This document shows positions 1 through 7,208 of a stretch of DNA of 64,000 bases, in pieces (positions within the stretch are counted from its first letter, which is position 1; each line of letters begins with the position of its first letter). The notes below the pieces were generated by a model that saw nothing but the letters and a program-made list of their open reading frames with translations, had not been told where the DNA came from and made no database searches. This stretch comes from Paracoccaceae bacterium (GTDB lineage Bacteria; Pseudomonadota; Alphaproteobacteria; Rhodobacterales; Rhodobacteraceae), in contig JAGQRW010000004.1 in NCBI GenBank assembly GCA_020425085.1, positions 485,005-549,004 of the forward strand. Reading direction: 5' to 3'. The translations under genes were made by a program, and so were the position numbers.

Positions 1-794
1 TGCAGATCGACACCGCCATACTCGAAGCGGCGCTGACCACGGCGCAGGCGCAGTACGAACTTGCCCAGCAGAATGCCGGGGCATCCGGTTCCAACGTTTC
101 GGCCGCCACCGCCGGTCTGGCCTCCGCCCGCGCCGCCCTGGCCGAGGCGGAAATGGATTACGACCGCAACGAGCGATTGTTCAAGCTGGGCGATGTGGCA
201 CAGGCGGCGCTCGATCAGGCCATCACCGCACGCGATCAGGCCAAGGCCAATGTCAGTGCCGCCGAAGCATCACTTGCAGCAGCCCGCAATCAGGCCGGAG
301 CACCGGGCGAGGATAACGCCTCGGTGCGTGCTGCCCTCGGGGCGCTGACTGCGGCCGAAATCAATCTGGAAAACGCCCGCATTGCCGCGCCAGCCGACGG
401 TTGGGTGGCCAATATCAACCTCAGGCCCGGTCAGGTGGTCGCTTCAGGCCAGCCGCTGTTTTCACTGGTCGAGGCGGGCGACTGGTGGGTTGACGCCAAT
501 TTCAAGGAAACCGACCTGCCGCGCATTCGCCCCGGTCAGCCCGTCACGCTGTCGCTGGATATGTATCCCGGCGTGGTTCTGAAAGGCGAAGTGCAAAGCA
601 TCGGCGCCGGATCAGGGGCGGTGTTTTCGCTGTTGCCGCCGCAAAACGCCACCGGTAACTGGGTAAAGGTGACGCAACGATTCCCCGTCCGGATCAAGCT
701 TGAAAGCAAACCCGATGATCCGGCGCTGCAATTAAGGGTCGGGGCCAGCGTCACCGCAACCATCGACACCACCGCCGGCGTGGCGGCGAAATGA
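1..794 (+). CDS. HlyD/EmrA-family membrane fusion protein (5' truncated by window edge)
   Basis: This is the periplasmic adaptor subunit of a drug efflux pump, which would link the inner-membrane MFS pump encoded next to an outer-membrane channel. The frame is open from the first bases of the window, so the N-terminus, including its membrane anchor, lies upstream. What remains is Ala/Gln/Glu-rich alpha-helical hairpin sequence, the second half of the lipoyl-like domain, and a beta-barrel. The barrel has the stretch PPQNATGNWVKV followed by a QRFPVRI-like segment, which is typical of the EmrA branch. The stop overlaps the start of the MFS gene by 4 bp, so the two are probably translationally coupled. 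The family is clear; the exported substrate cannot be told. Confidence 0.9.
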   Translation, partial: QIDTAILEAALTTAQAQYELAQQNAGASGSNVSAATAGLASARAALAEAEMDYDRNERLFKLGDVAQAALDQAITARDQAKANVSAAEASLAAARNQAGAPGEDNASVRAALGALTAAEINLENARIAAPADGWVANINLRPGQVVASGQPLFSLVEAGDWWVDANFKETDLPRIRPGQPVTLSLDMYPGVVLKGEVQSIGAGSGAVFSLLPPQNATGNWVKVTQRFPVRIKLESKPDDPALQLRVGASVTATIDTTAGVAAK

Positions 795-2347
795 CCGCCG
801 CCGCCACTGCCACCGCCAGCGATACCGGCGCACCGTCGATTCCCGGCGACACACGCTGGCCGATCGTGCTGGCGGTGGTACTGACAGCGGTTCTTCAGGT
901 GCTGGACAGCACCATTGTCAACATCGCCCTGCCACAGATGCAGGCGGCGTTCGGCATCACCAATAGTCAGACAGTTTGGATCCTGACCAGTTATATCGTC
1001 GCCTCGGTGGTGGTGATGCCGCTGACCGGGTTTTTCGTGCGCCGTTTCGGGCGACGGCGACTGATCACCTGGGCCATTCTTGGCTTTTCCGGGTTTTCCG
1101 CCCTGTGTGGCCTGTCCTGGAGCGTCGAGGTCATCGTTGCCTGCCGCATCGGCCAGGGGCTGTTTGGTGCCTTTCTGATCCCCTTGTCGCAGTCGATCCT
1201 GTTTGACAGTTTTCCGCGCGAAAAACGGGGGCAAGCGATGGCGCTGTTCGGGCTTGGCGTGGTGGTCGCACCGGTTCTCGGGCCGACACTGGGGGCGTTT
1301 CTGACCGAATATTTCTCATGGCGGGCGGTGTTTTACGTCAACCTGCCCATTGCCGCCTTTGCCCTGGTGATGATTTCAGGTGAGCTGCAAAAGGATGAGG
1401 TGAAGCATCTGAGTGTTGACTGGGTGGGGCTTGCCCTGATGGTCGGCGCCGTCGCCGCGTTGCAACTGATGCTCGATCTTGGCGAGACCTGGGGCTGGTT
1501 CAGTTCGCACCTGATCCAGCTTGCCGCAATCACTTTGGTCGTTTGCTCCATCGTCTTCGTGGCCCGCGGCCTTGGAAAGCGAGATAACATCATCGACTTT
1601 TCGCTGCTGAAAGACCGCAGCTTTGCCGCTGCGAACGTGGCTATCCTGGGTTTTGGCGTAGCAATGTTCGGTTCGATCGCTATCCTGCCGCTGTTTGTGC
1701 AGGGGCTTTTGGGGTATCCGGTGATAGAGGCGGGATATCTGTTCATTCCGCGTGGCATCGCGGCGGGGATTTCCATGGTGCTGACCGGTTCGGTCCTGAT
1801 GGCGCGATTCGATCCACGTTTGCTGGTGGCACTGGGGCTGGTGTTGACCGGTACCGGCAACCTGTGGCTGGGCTGGCTCGACATGACTGCCGGGTTTTGG
1901 GATCTGTCTTGGCCGGGCGTGGTTTCCGGCCTTGGCATGGGGTTGTTCTTTGTTCCTATGTCGACGCTGGCGTTTCAGAACGTCAGTCAGGAACGTCAGG
2001 ACGAGGCATCGGGAATCTACGGTGTCACCCGCTCGATCGGCTCGTCCATCGGCATCGCCATCGTCGGCTGGCAAGTTGCCAGCCGGATGCAGTTCCATTG
2101 GTCGGCCCTGTCGGCAGGCATAACCCCGTTCAATCCAGCGGTCGGCGCATATCTGGCACCGCTTGGGCTTGATGCGCAGACTTCGCAAGGGGCGGTGATA
2201 ATCGCCGGGCAGATACAGATTCAGTCAACCATGCTGGCATTTCTCGATGCCTTCTGGCTGACGGGCATTGCCGCCTTTCTGATGTTGCCGGTGGTGCTGA
2301 TCCTGGAACGCCCCGAGAAGGCGGCGCGCTCTGTCATGGTGGAATAG
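791..2347 (+). CDS. DHA2-family MFS multidrug transporter (EmrB/QacA type)
   Basis: This 518-aa inner-membrane proton antiporter is the length expected for 14-TM DHA2 pumps. The first membrane helix carries LQVLDSTIVNIALPQM, the usual DHA2 motif. It is followed by the WILTSYIVASVVVMPLTGF helix and the RRFGRRRL loop (motif A). A second conserved stretch, GVVVAPVLGPTLGAFL, matches antiporter motif C. The start overlaps the adaptor gene by 4 bp, and the cardiolipin synthase begins 1 bp after the stop, so the three genes probably form one operon. The protein would work with the upstream EmrA-like adaptor to move amphipathic compounds out of the cell. The substrate is unknown. Confidence 0.93.
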   Translation: MTAAATATASDTGAPSIPGDTRWPIVLAVVLTAVLQVLDSTIVNIALPQMQAAFGITNSQTVWILTSYIVASVVVMPLTGFFVRRFGRRRLITWAILGFSGFSALCGLSWSVEVIVACRIGQGLFGAFLIPLSQSILFDSFPREKRGQAMALFGLGVVVAPVLGPTLGAFLTEYFSWRAVFYVNLPIAAFALVMISGELQKDEVKHLSVDWVGLALMVGAVAALQLMLDLGETWGWFSSHLIQLAAITLVVCSIVFVARGLGKRDNIIDFSLLKDRSFAAANVAILGFGVAMFGSIAILPLFVQGLLGYPVIEAGYLFIPRGIAAGISMVLTGSVLMARFDPRLLVALGLVLTGTGNLWLGWLDMTAGFWDLSWPGVVSGLGMGLFFVPMSTLAFQNVSQERQDEASGIYGVTRSIGSSIGIAIVGWQVASRMQFHWSALSAGITPFNPAVGAYLAPLGLDAQTSQGAVIIAGQIQIQSTMLAFLDAFWLTGIAAFLMLPVVLILERPEKAARSVMVE

Positions 2348-2348
2348 C

Positions 2349-3710
2349 ATGATCTGGTTCGACACCCACCTGCTGGTTGTCGCATTTGGTCTTATGGTGG
2401 CGGCCACCGCCGTTGTCATCCTGCAACAACGGCGCAGCCCGCAGGCGACGCTGGCTTGGCTGATGTTTCTGGTGCTTGTCCCCTATCTTGCCATCCCGGC
2501 ATTTTTCGCCATCGGTTTTCGCAAACGGCCACGTCGCAGCCCGGAAAGACCAAAACCGTCGGCCATCCCTGATGGCGAAATGACCGGCCATCCTGAAATC
2601 GAAAGCATGTTGTGCCGATACGGGCTGGAGGCGGCGACCGGTGGCAATCAGTTCAACCTGCTGGTCAGCGGCGAAAGCGCCTGGGCGGATCTTGTCGAAC
2701 TGATCGAAAGCGCCGAGACCAGCCTTGATGTAACGCTTTACATTCTTGGCAACGACCCGGTCGGCAGGCGTTTTTGCCAAGCTCTGGAAGCCAAGGCGCG
2801 ACAAGGCGTTTCGGTGCGCGTCATCCTTGATGGCATCGGCAGCTTCAAACGCCCACGCATGGCGCTGCGCCGCCTTGGTGCGGCGGGCGGCAAGGTTTGC
2901 CTGCATTCTCCTTTCATCCACAGCCCTTTCGGGGGCCGCCTCAATCTGCGCAATCATCGCAAAATGGTGATTGCCGATGGTGCCCGGGTCTGGGCCGGCG
3001 GGCGCAACGTGGCCAGGCAATATCTGGGGCCGGCACCCACTGCGGGGCGATGGCACGACCTGTCGTTCCGGATTGCCGGGCCAGCGGTCGCGAGATATGT
3101 CAGTGTCTTCCAGTCCGACTGGAAAGCGATAAATGGATCGCAGGCGGACATGGCGGTTTCAGTGCCGCAAAGCGTCGGCGACTCCGTGTTGCAAACGATT
3201 CCGGCAGGCCCCGACCAGCCCGACGATCCCTTGCATGATGCACTGGTTTTTGCCTGTCATTCCGCCAAAAGACGAGTTTGGGTTTCGACGCCCTATTTTC
3301 TGCCGACACCGGCCTTGTCCGAGGCGCTTTCGATTGCGGTGCGACGCGGTGTCGATGTGCGCCTACTGACTCCGGCGAAATCCGACCAGATGCTGACCGA
3401 TCTGGCGCGCGGCAGTTGGCTGCGCGAGGTTCAGCACAATGGCTGTCACATCCACTTTTACCCAGAAATGATACATGCCAAGGCAATTCTGGCCGACCAA
3501 CTGATCTTTGTCGGCTCGGCCAATCTGGATGCGCGCAGCTTGTTGCTGAATTTTGAGATGATGGTACTGCTCTATAGTGCTGCCGACATGGCCGAGGTGG
3601 AACGCTGGATCGAGGGAATGCTTGCCAAGGCCCCGGTCGGTATTTTGCCAGCCGGACCGGTCCGGCGCTCGATCGAGGGGGTATTCAAACTGGTTTCACC
3701 GATGCTTTGA
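2349..3710 (+). CDS. cls: cardiolipin synthase, phospholipase D superfamily
   Basis: This 453-aa membrane enzyme would condense two phosphatidylglycerol molecules (or PG with PE, depending on subtype) to cardiolipin. Two N-terminal membrane helices lie at about residues 6-25 and 33-52. They are followed by two PLD domains with complete HxKxxxxD motifs: HRKMVIAD near residue 202 with the GGRN follow-up, and HAKAILAD near residue 376 with GSANLD. The length is close to that of bacterial ClsA/ClsC-type enzymes. The gene starts 1 bp after the MFS gene. Its last 26 bp overlap the 3' end of the convergent histidine kinase gene. With mprF nearby, it suggests a locus for adjusting membrane lipid charge. 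Confidence 0.9.
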   Translation: MIWFDTHLLVVAFGLMVAATAVVILQQRRSPQATLAWLMFLVLVPYLAIPAFFAIGFRKRPRRSPERPKPSAIPDGEMTGHPEIESMLCRYGLEAATGGNQFNLLVSGESAWADLVELIESAETSLDVTLYILGNDPVGRRFCQALEAKARQGVSVRVILDGIGSFKRPRMALRRLGAAGGKVCLHSPFIHSPFGGRLNLRNHRKMVIADGARVWAGGRNVARQYLGPAPTAGRWHDLSFRIAGPAVARYVSVFQSDWKAINGSQADMAVSVPQSVGDSVLQTIPAGPDQPDDPLHDALVFACHSAKRRVWVSTPYFLPTPALSEALSIAVRRGVDVRLLTPAKSDQMLTDLARGSWLREVQHNGCHIHFYPEMIHAKAILADQLIFVGSANLDARSLLLNFEMMVLLYSAADMAEVERWIEGMLAKAPVGILPAGPVRRSIEGVFKLVSPML

Positions 3711-5094
3711 CCGGTTCAGCGGCGTTAAATGCCACCATTACTTTCAGCCCAGGCGTATTGTCCGACAGCGTTATGCGGGCACCGTGCCGTTCCGCGATAG
3801 CGCGCACCAGTGCCAGCCCGAGGCCACTGCCCGGTTTGCTGCGGCTCGGGTCAAGCCGATGGAACGGCTCGAACACGGCATCATGGGCGGCGATGGGGAT
3901 GCCGGGACCGGTATCGGCGACCGTAAGACAAATTTTACCCGCCTCACGGGTCAGACCAAGCGTAATGGTATCACCGGCACTGCAATGGGTCACGGCGTTC
4001 TGCAACAGGTTGACCACCAACTGGCGCAGCAATCCAATATCGCCTTCAAGAATGAAATCCACGCCTTCGGGGCGGGCAAAGGTGAAAACCTGTTGGTTTT
4101 CTTCGGCAACCACCTGATAGGTCTCGGCCATATCTTGCAGAAGTGCCGCAAGATCAACCTCGGTGAATGCGGCGCCATCGGCACCGGCCTCGATCCGGGC
4201 CAGCCTGAGAATGGTGTCGAAAATCGCGTTCATGGCGACAAGTTCGGCCTGGGTATCCTCGATCTCGGCGCGGGGATCCTGGCCTGCCTCGATTCGCGAC
4301 AGCGCGCGGCCAAGTCCGAGATAGGCGCGCGCCAACGGCGATTTCAGATCGTGCGCCACCGCGGCGGCAGTGGAGCGGGTGGTTAGCATCAGGCGCGACA
4401 AGGTATCCAAATGCGCGTTCATGCGCCCGGCAATCCGGTCGATCTGGTCGTTGTTCGGTGACAATGTCACGCGCGCTGCAAGATCACCGTCGGAAACCAG
4501 CGCCAGTGTCGTCTCCAGTTGCTCCAGCTTTTGCAGGCTCTTGCGGCTGAAATAATAGCCGGCAACCAGCATCGTCAGGGTTACGACGAAACCGGACAGG
4601 GCAAGCGCGCGAAACAGCGCCTGTTTGGTCAGAAATATACTGTCCATCCGCTGTCCGACCACCAGCGTGAAATTGTCGAGTTTGCCGCTGTGGTAAAGAT
4701 AGTTTTCCATATATTCGGGTGACGCCGCCGTCGGCACCGCCGAGGCCGTGACGACGGGCAGTTGCTGCCAGCCTGTCATCTCGGGCAATATCAGGATGTT
4801 GCCGGCGATCGCGGTTCCATCGGCATCAAACAGACCCATTGCGCGTTTTTGGCCCGTGCTGAACTTGACGGCGCTTTCGATCAGTTCCTTCAGGGCCTCC
4901 AAATCCTCGTCACGATAATCTGCGGCAAACAGGTTCCATCGGGCCTGCACATCCTGGTGCAATTCCTCGGTCATGCTGCGTTCGACATATCCATGCGCCA
5001 GCACGCCAACCGTGATCAGCACCGCCAGAAAGACCATGACCGACATCAGGACGGCAGAAAATGCCGCCCCGGAAAGTACGTTACCGCGGTCCAT
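3685..5094 (-). CDS. two-component sensor histidine kinase
   Basis: This 469-aa inner-membrane kinase has TM1 at about residues 11-33, a periplasmic sensor region of some 120 residues, and TM2 at about 161-182. A HAMP linker follows. The HisKA box AVAHDLKSPLARAYLG holds the phospho-acceptor His248. The N box (Asn362/Asn366), the G1 box DTGPGI near 394 and the G2 box GSGLGLALV near 422 are all intact, so it should be active. It overlaps the upstream response-regulator gene by 14 bp and is surely co-transcribed with it. The 3' end overlaps cls by 26 bp, tail to tail. The sensor domain is not recognisable, so the signal is unknown; the neighbours suggest envelope stress. Confidence 0.93.
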   Translation of the reverse strand: MDRGNVLSGAAFSAVLMSVMVFLAVLITVGVLAHGYVERSMTEELHQDVQARWNLFAADYRDEDLEALKELIESAVKFSTGQKRAMGLFDADGTAIAGNILILPEMTGWQQLPVVTASAVPTAASPEYMENYLYHSGKLDNFTLVVGQRMDSIFLTKQALFRALALSGFVVTLTMLVAGYYFSRKSLQKLEQLETTLALVSDGDLAARVTLSPNNDQIDRIAGRMNAHLDTLSRLMLTTRSTAAAVAHDLKSPLARAYLGLGRALSRIEAGQDPRAEIEDTQAELVAMNAIFDTILRLARIEAGADGAAFTEVDLAALLQDMAETYQVVAEENQQVFTFARPEGVDFILEGDIGLLRQLVVNLLQNAVTHCSAGDTITLGLTREAGKICLTVADTGPGIPIAAHDAVFEPFHRLDPSRSKPGSGLGLALVRAIAERHGARITLSDNTPGLKVMVAFNAAEPVKASVKPV

Positions 5095-5758
5095 GCATCG
5101 AATACCCGGTGTTGCGGATGGTATGGATCAACGGCACATCAAATGGCTTGTCGACCTTGCCGCGCAGGCGGCTCATGTGGGTTTCGACCACTGTGGTATT
5201 GGGTTCGAAATTGAAGTTCCAGACACGTTCCAGCAGCATGGTGCGCGTCACCACCCGCCCTGCATTGCGCATCAGCACCTCCAGCAGCGCGAACTCCTTG
5301 GCGTGCAGTTCGATCAGCTTGCCCTGCCGGGTTGCGGTTCGTGCCAGCAGATCTAGATCGAGATCGTGAACCTTGAGCGAGCTGGTTTCCGCCTTGTCCT
5401 GTTTTCGCCGCGTGATCGAGGCAATGCGCGCCATAAGCTCGGAAAAGTGGAACGGTTTCACCAGATAGTCATCCCCCCCCGCCGACAAGCCTTCTACCCG
5501 GTCATCGACCTGACCCATGGCGGTCAGGAACAGCACCGGCAGTTCCTTTCTTGCCGCCCGCAACGCCTTCAGCACCGAAAGCCCGTCCATCCCCGGCATC
5601 ATCCGGTCAAGAATTGCCATGTCGCATTCATTATAAAGGCAATAGCTGAGCGCATCGCGCCCGTCGGTTACATGATCGACACTGTGGCCATGTTCGGCCA
5701 GTCCGGCCGTCAGATATTCAGCCATCTTCAGATCGTCTTCGGCCAGCAGAATTTTCAT
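5081..5758 (-). CDS. OmpR/PhoB-family response regulator
   Basis: This is a 225-aa DNA-binding response regulator. The start at MKILLAEDD is chosen because GGAGG lies a few bases upstream and because the receiver domain begins there; a longer open frame exists but has no support. The receiver domain has the acidic pair Asp8/Asp9, the phospho-acceptor Asp51, Thr79 and Lys101. The C-terminal winged-helix domain has the LHAKEFALLEVLMRNAG and RTMLLERVWN stretches of the OmpR/QseB/TctD group. It forms an operon with the kinase just downstream. It is divergent from the hdeD-like gene, with a 168-bp intergenic region that contains an inverted repeat at 5825-5840. Confidence 0.95.
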   Translation of the reverse strand: MKILLAEDDLKMAEYLTAGLAEHGHSVDHVTDGRDALSYCLYNECDMAILDRMMPGMDGLSVLKALRAARKELPVLFLTAMGQVDDRVEGLSAGGDDYLVKPFHFSELMARIASITRRKQDKAETSSLKVHDLDLDLLARTATRQGKLIELHAKEFALLEVLMRNAGRVVTRTMLLERVWNFNFEPNTTVVETHMSRLRGKVDKPFDVPLIHTIRNTGYSMHGPR

Positions 5759-5824
5759 CGGCACCTCCAGATTGTCTGCCGACAATACGCGATGGGGCCG
5801 GATTGGACCAGCCGCCGTGCAAAT

Positions 5825-5840
5825 CTTACGCAGATGTAAG
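5825..5840. promoter_or_regulatory. inverted repeat CTTAC-N6-GTAAG, possible response-regulator operator
   Basis: CTTAC at 5825-5829 and GTAAG at 5836-5840 form a perfect 5-bp inverted repeat with a 6-bp spacer. It lies about midway between the divergent response-regulator and hdeD-like genes. OmpR-family regulators often bind pairs of 5-6 bp half-sites spaced by one helical turn, so this could be an autoregulatory site that also serves the envelope-stress genes. Short repeats of this size do occur by chance. Confidence 0.35.
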
Positions 5841-5926
5841 GTTGAAGTGAACTTGGGGCCGAACCTTGACCCTAGACAGTATGGGTAGCCGGTCATCAGG
5901 GCCGGTTGACATCGGAGTGAACCACG

Positions 5927-6487
5927 ATGAGAACCATGGAACGAAAACTGTCAAACGAAACCTTCAGACCCAACCTTGCAAAACGACTTTCGCGTATCGG
6001 CATCGTGTTCGCGGTTATCGGCGTAATTTCCATATTGCTGCCGCGATGGGCAACATTGGCCGATGTGCTTCTGGTGGCCTGGATACTGGCGTTCTGGGGT
6101 GCCGCCGGGCTGTGGTTTGCCTGGGAAATGCGCCCGGCGCGGGAATGGTGGTTTGCCGCACTGGTGTTCGGTATCGCGTTTCTGCTGGGGCTGATTTTCC
6201 TGATCTCACCGCTGGCCGGCATCACCACCCTGACCATCCTGTTGCTGCTGGTCATTCTGACCGAGGGGGTGGTTTCGATCATGCTGGGCCTGAGGATGAG
6301 CGGGCATCTGCCGAACTGGGGCTGGATGGTGTTCAGCGGCCTATGTTCGCTGATCGTCGGCCTGATCATCCTTCTGGGCTGGCCGGAAACCGCCGGCTGG
6401 GCGCTTGGCCTGTTGTTGGGACTGAACTTTCTTTCCACCGGTTTTGCGCTTATCATGCTGGGAAAAACTGCAAGAGAACCTGTCTGA
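5927..6487 (+). CDS. HdeD-family (DUF308) membrane protein
   Basis: This 186-aa integral membrane protein has six hydrophobic segments in three repeated pairs, as in the HdeD acid-resistance family. Recognisable signs are the repeated alternation of long Leu/Ile helices with short Trp-rich loops, such as AREWWFAALVFGIAFLLGL and LPNWGWMVFSGLCSLIVGL. A GGAG-like ribosome site precedes the ATG. The gene heads a run of same-strand envelope genes (DUF1003, mprF, DUF202, patatin) and is divergent from the two-component operon. The biochemical role of HdeD proteins is not established beyond acid resistance at high cell density in enterics, so function here is by family only. Confidence 0.85.
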   Translation: MRTMERKLSNETFRPNLAKRLSRIGIVFAVIGVISILLPRWATLADVLLVAWILAFWGAAGLWFAWEMRPAREWWFAALVFGIAFLLGLIFLISPLAGITTLTILLLLVILTEGVVSIMLGLRMSGHLPNWGWMVFSGLCSLIVGLIILLGWPETAGWALGLLLGLNFLSTGFALIMLGKTAREPV

Positions 6488-6488
6488 G

Positions 6489-7208
6489 ATGCTGAAAACC
6501 GCCAAGTCCGATACCGCAGCGCGGCCTGTTTGCCATGTTTGCGGACAGGCATTTGCCGCGTCGAAAATGCGCCCGTGGATTTCGGTCCGACCAGGGGTGT
6601 CGGATCTGATTTCCCGTGCCGCGTCCGGCTGGGCCGAAGGCAAATATATCTGCAAACCCGACCTCGCGCGGTTCCGGCGGGATTATGTCGAAAACCTGCT
6701 GGAAGATGAACGCGGCGAGTTGAACGAGCTTGACCGGCAGGTGATCAACAGCATTGAACTTGGGCAGATCGTCTCTCGCAACCCTTCGGACGAGATTGAT
6801 GCGAAAGCAACCATTGGCGAACGCACCGCCGACAAGGTCGCCGAGTTCGGCGGCAGTTGGACCTTTATCATTTCCTTCAGCGTGGTTCTGATCCTCTGGA
6901 TCACCCTCAATGTCGTCGGGCTGGCGGCGCAACCATTCGACCCCTACCCGTTCATTCTGCTCAATCTGGTGCTGTCCTGCCTTGCGGCCATGCAGGCACC
7001 GGTCATCATGATGAGCCAACGACGCCAGGAAACCAAGGATCGCCTGCGGGCCGAAAACGATTATCGCGTGAACCTCAAGGCGGAACTGGAGATCCGTCAG
7101 CTGCATGAAAAGATCGACCATCAGCTTGCCCATCAGTGGGAGAAGCTGGCCGAGTTGCAGCAGATACAGATCGAACTGCTGGAGGAAACCACCGATGGCC
7201 GCCGCTGA
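6489..7208 (+). CDS. DUF1003 membrane protein
   Basis: This protein of about 239 aa starts 1 bp after the stop of the hdeD-like gene; an in-frame start 45 bp earlier would overlap that gene and is not preferred. The N-terminal part has VCHVCGQAF and, later, a YICKPDL cysteine, resembling a small metal site. The core from about residue 95 is the DUF1003 domain: two membrane helices around SWTFIISFSVVLILWITLNV and FILLNLVLSCLAAMQAPVIM, then MMSQRRQETKDR. The last 50 residues are charged and probably coiled coil. The reading frame overlaps the start of mprF by 14 bp. No reaction is known for this family. Confidence 0.85.
   Translation: MLKTAKSDTAARPVCHVCGQAFAASKMRPWISVRPGVSDLISRAASGWAEGKYICKPDLARFRRDYVENLLEDERGELNELDRQVINSIELGQIVSRNPSDEIDAKATIGERTADKVAEFGGSWTFIISFSVVLILWITLNVVGLAAQPFDPYPFILLNLVLSCLAAMQAPVIMMSQRRQETKDRLRAENDYRVNLKAELEIRQLHEKIDHQLAHQWEKLAELQQIQIELLEETTDGRR

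Noticed and set aside
536..1234. Long minus-strand ORFs opposite the efflux genes (also 1333-2188, 2334-3056)
   Set aside because: They lie wholly antisense to strongly conserved genes, lack ribosome sites and have no domain content; long antisense frames are expected in GC-rich DNA.
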